Part shown: positions 30,639 through 39,234 of the stretch, one piece after another
Position numbering within the stretch: position 1 is the first letter of the stretch
Layout: each line of letters opens with the position of its first letter
Origin: Acidobacteriota bacterium
Lineage (GTDB): Bacteria; Acidobacteriota; Terriglobia; Bryobacterales; Bryobacteraceae
Assembly (NCBI GenBank): GCA_029776225.1
Contig: JAKOTR010000091.1
Location: 28,917-92,916, forward strand
DNA length: 64,000 nt
Reading direction: 5' to 3'
Made by a program: the position numbers and the translations under genes
Notes under the pieces: model-generated
What the model saw: the letters and a program-made list of their open reading frames with translations, nothing else
Databases searched by the model: none
What the model was told of the DNA's origin: nothing

Positions 30639-31328
30639 TCAGATCAGGCCGGCCTGCTCCAGAAGCGGCTCGTTTGCCAGAAGCTCTTCTGTCGGCCCGT
30701 CGGCGGCAATGCGGCCCGCGCGCAGCAGAAGCGTGCGGGTGGTTGTGCGGCGAAGGAAACCCAGATCGTGCGTGGCGATGAGCTTCGCCGCCGGAATCCG
30801 TTCGAGGGCGCCGGCCAGCAGGCGGACGGCGCGGCCGTCGAGCTCGGCGGTGGGCTCGTCGAGCAGCAGCAGTTCCGGATCGCGCATGAGGGCCAGGGCG
30901 AGGGCGGCGCGCTTGCGCTGGCCGAGGCTGAGGTGGGCTGCGGGGCGGTCACGATAGTCCTCCAGGCCGAAATCGGCAAGGCGCGCACCGGCCTCGCGGA
31001 AGGCTTTTTCGCGCTCCACGCCGCGGTTGAGCAGCGGCAGCGCGAGATCCTGCACCAGCGCGGGCATGAATAACTGGTCCTCGGGGTTCTGAAACACCAT
31101 CGCGAGGCGGGCGCGGCTGGATCGGGAGGATGGCTCGCCGAACAGGCGCACCGTGCCCTTGGCGCGCAGCAGTCCGGCGATGCACCACAGCAGCGTGCTT
31201 TTTCCCGAGCCGTTCGCGCCCACGATGCCTACGGATTCATTCCGGCCCACCGTGAAGGAGATGTCTTCGAGCACGGGCTGCGAACCATATCCGAAGCTGA
31301 GGCGCGAAACTTCCAGCGCCGCCGTCAT
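30639..31328 (-). CDS. ECF/CbiO-type ABC transporter ATPase
   Basis: The energising ATPase of an energy-coupling-factor importer, 229 residues. Walker A is GANGSGKST, the Q-loop FQNPEDQLFM is typical of EcfA/CbiO, the signature is LSLGQRKR, and Walker B is LLLLDEPTAELD followed by the H-loop ATHDLGFL. The frame extends to 31457, but the ATG at 31328 overlaps the stop of the upstream T-component (ATGA) and begins the fold, so it is preferred. Only one ATPase gene is present; such systems may use a homodimer. It is the last gene of the TonB-ECF operon. Confidence 0.9.
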   Translation of the reverse strand: MTAALEVSRLSFGYGSQPVLEDISFTVGRNESVGIVGANGSGKSTLLWCIAGLLRAKGTVRLFGEPSSRSSRARLAMVFQNPEDQLFMPALVQDLALPLLNRGVEREKAFREAGARLADFGLEDYRDRPAAHLSLGQRKRAALALALMRDPELLLLDEPTAELDGRAVRLLAGALERIPAAKLIATHDLGFLRRTTTRTLLLRAGRIAADGPTEELLANEPLLEQAGLI

Positions 31329-31873
31329 GAAACGATTCCAGCCAGGGATTGCGCGGCATGGAAGCGCTCGGCGCGCAGGAGGGTCCGGCGGAAGATGGAA
31401 ACCACCGCCCAGCCGAGCGAGGAGAAGCCGCCGCGGCCCAGCGTCCCGCGAACGCACAGCCCGCGCGCCTGGAGCGTTCTGCGGCTTTCAGCCGCAAGGA
31501 TCTCCGCGAAGTGGCGCACGAAAAGCAGAAACAGGCCGAACGTGTAGAGCCGCGAGCGCGGCGAAAGCTGCGAAGCCGCCCACTTCCACGGCGCTACTCT
31601 GAAGGCGGCGGTGGAGAGCAGAAAAACCGCGATGGTGCGCGCCGCAAGGGCAGGATCGGCGCCGCCAAACCAGCCCAGCGCCAAAATAACTCCCGCGAAC
31701 ATGGCGATGGGAACCAGCGACAAAAGTGCGGCTCGCAACCGGCGCCGCAGCGCGAGGTGAATCGCGAAAGCCGCGCCTGCCGCCGCAGCCAGCGGGATTC
31801 CAGCCAGGCGGGCGGAAATCACGGCCGCGGCCAGCAAACCCCCAGACGCAGCCAGCCGGAGCGCGTGCCCCAT
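31325..31873 (-). CDS. ECF transporter T component (EcfT/CbiQ-like permease)
   Basis: This 182-residue membrane protein has four or five hydrophobic segments and then the EcfT signature helices: FVRHFAEILAAESRRTLQARG and LLRAERFHAAQSLAG, whose Ala-Arg-Gly-type motifs contact the ATPase. It is shorter than typical EcfT (about 250), missing one N-terminal helix. The ATG at 31873 overlaps the methyltransferase stop as TGATG, and its own stop overlaps the ATPase start. A longer open frame to 32467 is antisense-phase extension through the methyltransferase gene. Confidence 0.82.
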   Translation of the reverse strand: MGHALRLAASGGLLAAAVISARLAGIPLAAAAGAAFAIHLALRRRLRAALLSLVPIAMFAGVILALGWFGGADPALAARTIAVFLLSTAAFRVAPWKWAASQLSPRSRLYTFGLFLLFVRHFAEILAAESRRTLQARGLCVRGTLGRGGFSSLGWAVVSIFRRTLLRAERFHAAQSLAGIVS

Positions 31874-32460
31874 CAAGACCTCCTCGCCTGCACCAGATAC
31901 CAGCCCTCCCACTCCTCGCTGCGGATTACTTCCGTTCCCATGCTTTCGAGCAGGCCGGCGAGTTCCGGCGCGGGCGGGAGCCGGTCGTTGGCCACCGCGC
32001 CCCCGAGCGAAGCGTGAAACGCGTTCAGGGCGGCGCTGTCCATCAAGTGCCCGACAGAGAGCAGCCCGCCGGGGCAAAGGCATTCCACCAGGCTGCACAG
32101 CGTGCGCTCGGGAGGCTCGAAATGCGGCAGCACATTGAAGCAGAGCACCGCATCGAAAGAACCGGGAGCGAACGGAGGGTGGAGCGCGTCGCCGCAGACG
32201 TGCGCGAAGCGCGGGCCGTTGGACCTCGCGCGGTTGAGCGCCAGCATCCGCTCGGCCATGTCGAGTTCCACTGTGAAGGCCGCGCAATTCCGGCCCAGGT
32301 GCTCGACGAGAATCCCGGTGCCGCACCCGACATCCAGGATGCGGCTCGCGCCCGGGGGAACCGCGAGGGCGGTGAAGTGCGCCACCTTTTCGGGGGCGTC
32401 CGGGGGAGCCGGCAGTTCGTCCCAGCGCGGGGCGAGTTCGTTGAAATAAGTCCTTTTCAT
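31873..32460 (-). CDS. Class I SAM-dependent methyltransferase in ECF importer operon
   Basis: This 195-residue cytosolic methyltransferase has motif I ILDVGCGTGILVEHLG, an acidic cofactor-binding residue in FTVELDMAERML, motif II GDALHPPFAPGSFDAVLCFNVLPHF and motif III RTLCSLVECLCPGGLLSVGH. It is related to the ubiquinone/biotin-type Methyltransf_11 group. Both ends overlap neighbours: its ATG overlaps the S-component stop and its stop overlaps the T-component ATG. Insertion of a methyltransferase between S and T components is unusual and suggests it modifies the imported compound. Substrate unknown. Confidence 0.85.
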   Translation of the reverse strand: MKRTYFNELAPRWDELPAPPDAPEKVAHFTALAVPPGASRILDVGCGTGILVEHLGRNCAAFTVELDMAERMLALNRARSNGPRFAHVCGDALHPPFAPGSFDAVLCFNVLPHFEPPERTLCSLVECLCPGGLLSVGHLMDSAALNAFHASLGGAVANDRLPPAPELAGLLESMGTEVIRSEEWEGWYLVQARRS

Positions 32461-32981
32461 GTTTCAAAGAGGGCGCTGCGGCGGTGAGACAAATACGTTA
32501 GCACAGGCGGAATGACCACGAGCTGGAGAGCGACTCCAGGCGCGCCCTGCAAGAGCACGGCCACCGAGGAGACGCCCGGCGGCAGATCGAACATCCTCGC
32601 CAGAAACCATGTAGACGCTGCGGCCGTAGCCCGCCCGGCGGCTATCGCCGAGAGCAGCGCCACCCAGCGGCGGGCAGGACGGTTGCGGTAAGCCGCCGAC
32701 GCCACACCGGCCAGCACGGCTCCCTCCAGCGCCACTGTCAGCACAACGGGGGGATACAGCGGCGGCATGCCCGTGGCCAGGCACGAGATGAGCGGCGTGA
32801 GCGCTCCGGTCAGCACCGCCCACCGCAGCGGAACCAGAAAACCGGCCAGCAGCAGGGGCAGCAGCATTGGAAGAAACTTGCTGCCGAGCCCGGCCGCGTG
32901 GAAGGCTACCGGCAGCACAAGCGCGAGCGCCGCCATCGCGGCGCTGATCACCATGGCGCGGAGGCGGTCGGCGTTCTGCAT
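32457..32981 (-). CDS. Putative ECF transporter S component (substrate-binding membrane protein)
   Basis: The 174-residue protein is strongly hydrophobic with about six membrane helices (for example AMVISAAMAALALVLPVAF and LPMLLPLLLAGFLVPLRW). The segments TGALTPLISCLATGMPPLYPP and ALEGAVLAGVASAAYR match the general look of ECF S components. It starts at the ATG at 32981, which overlaps the TonB receptor stop (TGATG), and ends with ATGA overlap on the methyltransferase. No CbiM/NikM histidine N-terminus is present, so nickel or cobalt is not indicated. The ligand is not recognisable. Confidence 0.75.
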   Translation of the reverse strand: MQNADRLRAMVISAAMAALALVLPVAFHAAGLGSKFLPMLLPLLLAGFLVPLRWAVLTGALTPLISCLATGMPPLYPPVVLTVALEGAVLAGVASAAYRNRPARRWVALLSAIAAGRATAAASTWFLARMFDLPPGVSSVAVLLQGAPGVALQLVVIPPVLTYLSHRRSALFET

Positions 32982-34984
32982 CAGAAACTCACCGTGAAGC
33001 CGCCCGCAGCATTCGCGCCCGGCATGGGATATCCGGGCACCACTTCGTAGCGGCGGTTGAAGAGGTTGTCTACTGTCGCGAACAGGTTCCACTTGCGGTT
33101 CACCGGCACGGTCAGCCTGAGGACGCCGAGCAGGTACGGATCGAGTTCGCTGGTGTGCTGCTGGTCCGCCCAGCGCTTTCCGACCAGCATGCCTCCGAAG
33201 GAAACGAAAGCGCGCCCCGCATCGAACTCGACCGAGTAGTTGAACTTATTGGCAGGAACGTAGGGGGCGAGGTTCGTCGAGCGGAGAGCGGCGTAGCCGG
33301 CCTGAATCGCCAGCCGGCGCTGCGCCCGCCACCGCAGCAGTGCTTCAATCCCCCGGTTCACCGCAGAGCCTGCGTTCAGCAGTTGCAGATTCGGGAAGCG
33401 GCCGGTGACGACGATGAGATTCGAGAGATCGGCATAGTAGGCGGTCAACGACGCGGTGAGTGAATTGTGCGGGCGGGCCTGCAACGCCGCCTGGTAGTTC
33501 CAGACGCGCTCCGGTTCCAGCAGCGGATTCGGCGCGGGAAACAGGTACAGCTCACGGATCGTGGGGTTGCGAAAACCCTTCGCCACCTGGGCGGAGAGCG
33601 TGTAGCCGGGCGCAAGGTCGTACGCGGCGCCGAATTCCGGAACCGCGATGGAACCGAACTGCGTGTTGCTTTCGTAGCGGACACCCGAATTGAGGCGCAG
33701 GCGCGGCGCGGCGATCCACTGCGCGCGTGTGAAGCCGGCAGCGCTGGTGATTTCGTGCCGGCCGTAATCGGTAAAGCTGGCGACGTTGCGGGCGCGCCCG
33801 CCGAAATTCAAAACATCGGTTCCGAATTCCAGCGTGAGCTGGGGAGTAAGCAGAACGTTCTGGTCGAGGCGGAAGCCGGAAGTGCGGTCCGTGGAGCGGA
33901 AACCGTCGGTGATGTAGTGCTTGCCGTGGCTCGACAAGGCGCGCATGTAGCCCCAGGTGCGGGCGGTGGCGTTGTGCAGGTTCACGCTGAATCCGCCGCG
34001 TCCCACGGTTGCGTAACTCGAAGGTAGGGGGGCAGTGACGGGTCCGGGATCCTCTACGTAGAAATGCCCGTAGCGGCCTTCGATTGAGGCCTTCCAGACA
34101 TTCGAGAGGTCGTACCCGGCGGTGAGGGTGCCGTCCTGGCTGCGGAAGGCCGAACGGCGCCGGTCGCCCGAGGTATGCGAGACGCCGGCGTTCAAGGAAT
34201 AATAGCCGCGGTCGAATCGCGTGCCGTGGGTCAGGTTGTGCTGGCCGGTATAGAAGGAGCCGAAGCTGGAAGTGAGCTTGGTGGTCATGCCTTCGGAGGG
34301 CTCCCAGTTCTTCACCTCGACGACCCCGCCCATGGCGTTGCTTCCGTAGAGCACCGAGGCGGGGCCCGCCACCACCGTCACGGCCTCCGCGCCCGAAAGG
34401 CTGTAGAAATCGGGCAGCGGGTGGCCCATCAACCCCTGAAAATCGGGGCGGCCGTCGACAACCACAAGAACAGCGGTGTTCGGCGACTCGCCGATGCCCC
34501 GGATCGAGATGCCGCCCGTGCCGTTGGTGGCGATGCCGTAGCCCATGGCGCCGCGCCGGGTAACAAAGGCGGACGGAACCACGCGGTCCACCGCGTCGAG
34601 AACCGTTCGCGCCCCAGTCCGCGCGATCTCCACGTTGGCGCCGGTGAGAGCGCTCGGCTGGGCATCGTCGCGAACGGCGACGTCAACCGAGTACCGCAGA
34701 ATGGCGGGCCTCAAACGCAGGGGAATTGCTTCCGGCGAGGCCTCGGTGAGGCGCGCGCGCACGGGTTCAAATCCTGGCGCATGCACGGCGAGGTCGCAGG
34801 GCGCGGCGAGCGGGATTTCGACAATGCCGTCGGGCCCGGTGGTCAGCACGACGGTAGAAGAGGCAGAGCGCGCTTCGATGTGCGCGTTGGGAACGGTGCG
34901 GTCCTGAGAATCGAGAACGCGAATGCGGATGGGTTGCGCTGCGGCGAGGGCGACAGCAAACAGGGCAAGGAGAGTGGCACGCAT
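32981..34984 (-). CDS. TonB-dependent outer membrane receptor
   Basis: The 667-residue receptor has a signal peptide (MRATLLALFAVALAAAQ), a carboxypeptidase-regulatory-like N-terminal domain (about 20-90), a plug domain with IARTGARTVLDAVDRVVPSAF-type pattern and GISIRGIGESPNTAVLVVVDGR, ASVLYGSNAMGGVVEV, then a 22-strand-type barrel ending in a C-terminal phenylalanine (GGFTVSF). BtuB/FecA-like layout. It is the first gene of the operon with ECF importer genes, so the substrate crosses the outer membrane here and the inner membrane through the ECF complex. No cobalamin riboswitch fits in the 57-base gap upstream. Confidence 0.92.
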   Translation of the reverse strand: MRATLLALFAVALAAAQPIRIRVLDSQDRTVPNAHIEARSASSTVVLTTGPDGIVEIPLAAPCDLAVHAPGFEPVRARLTEASPEAIPLRLRPAILRYSVDVAVRDDAQPSALTGANVEIARTGARTVLDAVDRVVPSAFVTRRGAMGYGIATNGTGGISIRGIGESPNTAVLVVVDGRPDFQGLMGHPLPDFYSLSGAEAVTVVAGPASVLYGSNAMGGVVEVKNWEPSEGMTTKLTSSFGSFYTGQHNLTHGTRFDRGYYSLNAGVSHTSGDRRRSAFRSQDGTLTAGYDLSNVWKASIEGRYGHFYVEDPGPVTAPLPSSYATVGRGGFSVNLHNATARTWGYMRALSSHGKHYITDGFRSTDRTSGFRLDQNVLLTPQLTLEFGTDVLNFGGRARNVASFTDYGRHEITSAAGFTRAQWIAAPRLRLNSGVRYESNTQFGSIAVPEFGAAYDLAPGYTLSAQVAKGFRNPTIRELYLFPAPNPLLEPERVWNYQAALQARPHNSLTASLTAYYADLSNLIVVTGRFPNLQLLNAGSAVNRGIEALLRWRAQRRLAIQAGYAALRSTNLAPYVPANKFNYSVEFDAGRAFVSFGGMLVGKRWADQQHTSELDPYLLGVLRLTVPVNRKWNLFATVDNLFNRRYEVVPGYPMPGANAAGGFTVSF

Positions 34985-34996
34985 AATCCGCCGTTA

Positions 34997-35026
34997 ATTG
35001 TAGCACAAAGCGAAAATTTGTGCTAC
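34997..35026 (-). promoter_or_regulatory. Palindrome overlapping an extended -10 before the TonB-ECF operon
   Basis: Perfect 10-base arms GTAGCACAAA (35000-35009) and TTTGTGCTAC (35017-35026) with a 7-base centre lie between dnaE and the TonB receptor gene. On the minus strand the inner half contains TGC followed by TACAAT (35002-34997), an extended -10, placing transcription start very near the ATG at 34984. It could be an operator, a short terminator for dnaE, or both; no T-run follows the stem. Confidence 0.5.
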
Positions 35027-35041
35027 GCGACGCGGATAGCT

Positions 35042-38000
35042 TCAGCCCGCCAGCTTCTCGTAGCTGTCCGGACCGCAGATGCGCTCGACTTCGCGGATGA
35101 ACTCGCGGTCCGGCTTGACCTTTTGCGTGATATCGAGGGTAAGGGAAAAGTCGCGCGGGCTTTCCAGGCGGAGGCGGACCGACGTATCGCCGGGTTTGCG
35201 GGTGAACAAATCATTCAGCGCGGCGGCGACGTCGTTCTGTTTGCCAAGCGGGACCCGGATCGCAATTAGGGTCGGGTAGAGGACCCCTGCGACATCAAGC
35301 GGGATGATGTCCTGGATGGAAATTTTGGGCGGGCCGCTTTCCTCCGGCAGAACGAGGCCTTTGACGAGCACGGCCCGGTCCTCCACCAACTGGTCCATGA
35401 GCCGCTCGTAGTGGGTGGTGAACAGGACCGCCTCGATACTGCCGTTCATGTCCTCCAGTTGCATGGACGCCCAGACCTTGCCCTCCTTGTTGCGGCGGCG
35501 CTGAATGGAGGTGAGAATGCCGCACAGCGCCACTTCGACGCCGCGTTCCAGCCCTTCCAGCGTGTCGGTGGAGTGCGTGGCGAGCTCGGCGATCTTCTCC
35601 CGGTACTGTTCGAGCGGATGGCCGGTGACGTAAAAGCCTAAAACTTCCTTTTCTCCGGCGAGTTTGTCCTTATCGGGCCACTCAGGCGTCTGGGGCAGCG
35701 GCCGTTCCTCCGGCTGGATGCCAGGGATGTCGCCGAACAGCCCAACTTGCCCGCTCTCGCGGTCGCGCCAGGCCTTTTGGCCGGCTTCCATGGCGCTCTC
35801 GATGGCGGCGAACATCTGCGAGCGCACGGGCCACACCGAATCGAACGCGCCCGCCTTGATCAGGCTTTCGATCATGCGCCGGTTGACCGCGCTCAGGTCG
35901 ACGCGCTCGCAGAAATCGTAGAGGGATTTGAACGGGCCGCCTTCGCGGCGCGCCGCGATGATGGAGTCCACCGCGGACTGGCCCAGGGTCTTGATCGCGC
36001 CCAGGCCGAAGCGGATGCTCTCGCCGTCGGGCGTAAAACTCCAGTCGCTCGAATTCACGTCCGGCGGGAGCACCCGGATGCCCATGTCGCGGCACTCGCC
36101 GATGTACTTGACGATCTTCGCCGTGTTGCCCGTTTCCGAAGTGAGCAGCGCGGCCATGAACTCTATGGGATAGTTGGCCTTGAGATAGGCGGTGACGTAC
36201 GCGAGGTAGGCGTAGGCCGCCGAGTGCGACTTGTTGAAGCCGTAGCCAGCGAACTGCTCCATGAGGTCGAAGAGCTTTTCGACCTTCTTGCGGTCGTGGC
36301 CTCGTTCGAGCGCGCCTTGAAGGAAACGCTCGCGCTGGCGGGCCATCTCCTCGGGCTTCTTCTTGCCCATGGCGCGGCGCAGGATGTCCGCTTCGCCGAG
36401 CGAGTAGCCGGCCAGGCGGTTGGCGATCTGCATCACCTGTTCCTGGTAGACGATCACGCCGTAGGTTTCCTCAAGGATCTCCTTGAGTTCGGGGAAATCG
36501 TAGACGACCTTGCGGCGGCCGTGCTTGCGCTCGATGAAGTCATCCACCATGCCGCCCTGGATGGGGCCGGGGCGGTAGAGCGCGTTGAGGGCGATGAGGT
36601 CCTCGATCCGGCTGGGCTGGTAGCGGCGCAGGATGTCGCGCATGCCCGCGGATTCGAACTGGAAGATGCCGCTGGTGAAGGCCTTGGTGAAAAGCTCGTA
36701 GGTCTTGGCATCGGTGAGCGGGATGTCCTCTATGACGAGCTTTACGCCGCGGTTCTTTTCGATCAGAGCGATGGCGTCGTGGATGAGGGTGAGCGTCGTC
36801 AACCCGAGGAAGTCCATCTTGAGAAGCGAGAGCTTCTCCAGACCCGCCATATCGTACTGGGTGACGATTTCATCCTTGTTCGTGCGGTAGAGCGGAACCA
36901 GTTCCTTGAGCGGCTGCGGAGCGATGACCACTCCGGCGGCGTGGACTCCGGCGTTGCGAGCCAGTCCCTCCAGTCGCTTCGCGACTTCAAGAACCTCAGC
37001 AATCTTTGGATTCTTCTGGGCGGCCTGCGCAAAGCCCGGCTCCATCCGGATGGCGTCGGACAGCGAAATATTGAGCACGTTGGGGACGAGCTTGGTGACG
37101 CGGTCCACGTCGGCGAAGCTCATGTCGAGGACGCGGCCCACGTCCTTGATTGCCGCGCGCGCGCCGAGCGTGCCGATGGTGATGATCTGCGCGACCTGCT
37201 CGCGGCCGTACTTCTCGGTGACGTACTGGATGACCTCGCCGCGGCGCCGGGTGCAGAAGTCGATGTCGATATCGGGCATGCTGACGCGCTCCGGGTTGAG
37301 GAAGCGCTCAAACAGCAGGCCGTACTCGAGCGGATCGATATCGGTGATGCCCATGGCGTAGCTGACCAGGCTTCCGGCGGCCGAGCCGCGCCCCGGCCCG
37401 ACAGGGATGCCGCGCGATTTCGCAAAGCGGATGAAGTCCCAGACGATCAGGAAGTAGCCGGAGAACTTCATCTGCTGGATCACGCGAATCTCGCGCTCCA
37501 GGCGCTCTTCGTACTCGGCAAGATCGTGCTTGAGGCGGCCGGCGGCGCGGAGCGACTCCAGGCGCGGGCGGCGGCGCTCGAATCCCTGGCGGGCGACGTA
37601 CGCGAAGTAGGAGTCCGTGGTGTGGTTCTCGGGGACGTCGAATTTCGGGAAGGGCTCCTTGACCTTCTCGAGTTTGATATCGCAGCGCTGGGCGATTTCC
37701 CAGGTGCGGTCGAGCGCATCTTCGAGGTCGCCGAACAACTGCATCATTTCCGCGCGCGATTTCAAATAGAAATCCGGCGTGGGCCAGCGCATGCGCGAGG
37801 GGTCGCTCATGGTCTTGCCGGTCTGGATGCAGAGCATGATTTCGTGCGAGCGGGCGTCGTCGCGGCGGAGGTAATGCGTGTCGTTGGTGACGACGAGCGG
37901 GATGCCGGTCTCGCGCGAAAGGCGAACGGCGAGCGGGACCAGGCGCTTGTCCTGCTCCAGCCCGTGGTCCTGCAGTTCGAGGAAGAAGTTCCCGCGGCCG

Positions 38001-38497
38001 AACATGTCCACGTAGGTGTAAGCGAGCCGGCGGGCTTCTTCGTAGCGGTCCGCGAGCAGGGTTTCGTTCACGTCGCCGCGGAGGCAGCCTGAAAGCGCAA
38101 TCAGGCCTTTGGAGTGGCGCGCCAGCAGGTCCTTATCGATCCGCGGCTTGTTGTAAAAGCCCTCCAGGTAGGCTGTGGAAACCAGGTCGATCAGGTTCCG
38201 GTAGCCTTCCTGGGTCTCGCAAAGCAGAACAAAGTGGTTGTAGCGGTCCGACGGCGAGCGGCTCTTCATGCCCTGCTGCGAGACATAGACCTCGCAGCCG
38301 ATGATGGGCTTCACTCCCTTGTTGCATGCGGCATTGTAGAAGTGCACGGCGCCGAACAGGTTGCCGTGATCGGTGAGCGCGACGGCAGGCATCTTCTGCT
38401 CGGCAACGGCGTCCACGAGCTGGTTGACCTCGCATGCTCCATCCAGCAACGAGTAATCGGAATGGCAATGCAGATGGACGAAGGGAGTGTCGGACAT
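35042..38497 (-). CDS. dnaE: DNA polymerase III alpha subunit
   Basis: This is the replicative polymerase catalytic subunit of the DnaE1 type, 1151 residues. It starts with the PHP domain (HLHCHSDYSLLDG), has the palm catalytic signature PDIDIDFCTRRRGEVI, the fingers and thumb segments (GFNKSHSAAYAYLAYVTAYLK), a helix-hairpin-helix region and an OB-fold (GILTSIQRRRNKEGKVWA) near residue 990. Normal length and all core motifs are present. It is monocistronic or co-transcribed with the downstream TonB operon through a 57-base gap. Palindromes lie on both sides of the gene. Confidence 0.97.
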   Translation of the reverse strand: MSDTPFVHLHCHSDYSLLDGACEVNQLVDAVAEQKMPAVALTDHGNLFGAVHFYNAACNKGVKPIIGCEVYVSQQGMKSRSPSDRYNHFVLLCETQEGYRNLIDLVSTAYLEGFYNKPRIDKDLLARHSKGLIALSGCLRGDVNETLLADRYEEARRLAYTYVDMFGRGNFFLELQDHGLEQDKRLVPLAVRLSRETGIPLVVTNDTHYLRRDDARSHEIMLCIQTGKTMSDPSRMRWPTPDFYLKSRAEMMQLFGDLEDALDRTWEIAQRCDIKLEKVKEPFPKFDVPENHTTDSYFAYVARQGFERRRPRLESLRAAGRLKHDLAEYEERLEREIRVIQQMKFSGYFLIVWDFIRFAKSRGIPVGPGRGSAAGSLVSYAMGITDIDPLEYGLLFERFLNPERVSMPDIDIDFCTRRRGEVIQYVTEKYGREQVAQIITIGTLGARAAIKDVGRVLDMSFADVDRVTKLVPNVLNISLSDAIRMEPGFAQAAQKNPKIAEVLEVAKRLEGLARNAGVHAAGVVIAPQPLKELVPLYRTNKDEIVTQYDMAGLEKLSLLKMDFLGLTTLTLIHDAIALIEKNRGVKLVIEDIPLTDAKTYELFTKAFTSGIFQFESAGMRDILRRYQPSRIEDLIALNALYRPGPIQGGMVDDFIERKHGRRKVVYDFPELKEILEETYGVIVYQEQVMQIANRLAGYSLGEADILRRAMGKKKPEEMARQRERFLQGALERGHDRKKVEKLFDLMEQFAGYGFNKSHSAAYAYLAYVTAYLKANYPIEFMAALLTSETGNTAKIVKYIGECRDMGIRVLPPDVNSSDWSFTPDGESIRFGLGAIKTLGQSAVDSIIAARREGGPFKSLYDFCERVDLSAVNRRMIESLIKAGAFDSVWPVRSQMFAAIESAMEAGQKAWRDRESGQVGLFGDIPGIQPEERPLPQTPEWPDKDKLAGEKEVLGFYVTGHPLEQYREKIAELATHSTDTLEGLERGVEVALCGILTSIQRRRNKEGKVWASMQLEDMNGSIEAVLFTTHYERLMDQLVEDRAVLVKGLVLPEESGPPKISIQDIIPLDVAGVLYPTLIAIRVPLGKQNDVAAALNDLFTRKPGDTSVRLRLESPRDFSLTLDITQKVKPDREFIREVERICGPDSYEKLAG

Positions 38498-38512
38498 TTC
38501 CCGGCTAAAGTG

Positions 38513-38577
38513 TATGGTAGCACTCCGGGGTTAAGCGCATCTGCTGCTACCATAATCTGTTCGGAAATCTGTTCGGA
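38513..38577. repeat. 10-bp inverted repeat followed by 12-bp tandem direct repeat
   Basis: Arms TATGGTAGCA (38513-38522) and TGCTACCATA (38545-38554) pair perfectly across 22 bases. A 12-base unit, AATCTGTTCGGA, then occurs twice in tandem with no mismatch (38554-38565 and 38566-38577). Both lie in the gap between divergent dnaE and the flavin reductase gene, where promoters and regulator sites are expected. Confidence 0.7.
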
Positions 38578-38648
38578 CAGCAGTCAAACCCGCGTCCGAA
38601 GCACCCCCGAGAACGTTTGCGAAGGAGAGGAACAAGGAGAAGAAGGGA

Positions 38649-39224
38649 ATGAAAGTCATCGCCTTCAACGGCAGCGCGCGCAAGAACGGCAACACGGCCA
38701 TCCTCCTCCGGCACGTGATGGCCGAGCTGGAGAAGGAGGGCATCGAGACCGAGATGATCCAGTTGAGCGGCAGCAAGATTCACGGCTGCCTCGCCTGCCG
38801 GGAATGCTCGTCGCGCAAGGACGGCCGCTGCTCGCAGAAGGACGACATGGGAAACGAGTACATCGCGCGCATGGCGGAGGCGGAAGGCATTCTGCTGGGC
38901 TCGCCGACGTATGTCACGGACGTCTCGCCGGAGATCAAGGCGCTGATCGACCGCGCGTGCCTGGTGGCGCGGGCCAACAACGGAATGTTCCGGCGCAAGG
39001 TGGGCGCTGCGGTGGTAGCCGTGCGCCGCGCCGGCGCGATTCACGCCTTCGACACGCTGAACCACTTCTTCCTGATCTCGGAAATGATCGTTCCGGGCTC
39101 GTCCTACTGGAACGTGGCAATCGGCCGCGATATCGGCGACGTGGAGCGCGATGCGGAAGGCCTTGAGACCATGCGCGTGCTCGGGCGCAACATGGCCTGG
39201 TTGATGAAGAAGATTTGCGGGTAG
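38649..39224 (+). CDS. NADPH-dependent FMN reductase / flavodoxin-family protein
   Basis: The 191-residue protein has the flavodoxin-like N-terminus IAFNGSARKNGNTAILLRHV (FMN phosphate loop) and the LGSPTYVTDVSPEIKALIDRA segment typical of iron-sulfur flavoproteins of the IsfD/NADPH-FMN reductase group. The cysteines of HGCLACRECSSRKDGRC resemble the compact CX2CX2CX5C [4Fe-4S] motif of such proteins, which suggests an iron-sulfur flavoprotein. AAGGAG lies upstream. The gene is divergent from dnaE and convergent with the TPR/VCBS gene. Electron partner unknown. Confidence 0.82.
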   Translation: MKVIAFNGSARKNGNTAILLRHVMAELEKEGIETEMIQLSGSKIHGCLACRECSSRKDGRCSQKDDMGNEYIARMAEAEGILLGSPTYVTDVSPEIKALIDRACLVARANNGMFRRKVGAAVVAVRRAGAIHAFDTLNHFFLISEMIVPGSSYWNVAIGRDIGDVERDAEGLETMRVLGRNMAWLMKKICG

Positions 39225-39234
39225 CTGCCCGCCG

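Noticed and set aside
31874..32467. Extension of the EcfT frame to 380 codons
   Set aside because: It runs in another frame through the methyltransferase gene, whose motifs are clear; stop-start overlap at 31873 marks the real start.
34985..35041. Cobalamin riboswitch before the TonB receptor
   Set aside because: The gap has only 57 bases, far too short for a B12 riboswitch, and no B12 box is seen.
38554..38577. LexA box before dnaE
   Set aside because: GTTCGGA is repeated directly, whereas LexA boxes are inverted. Kept as a tandem repeat only.
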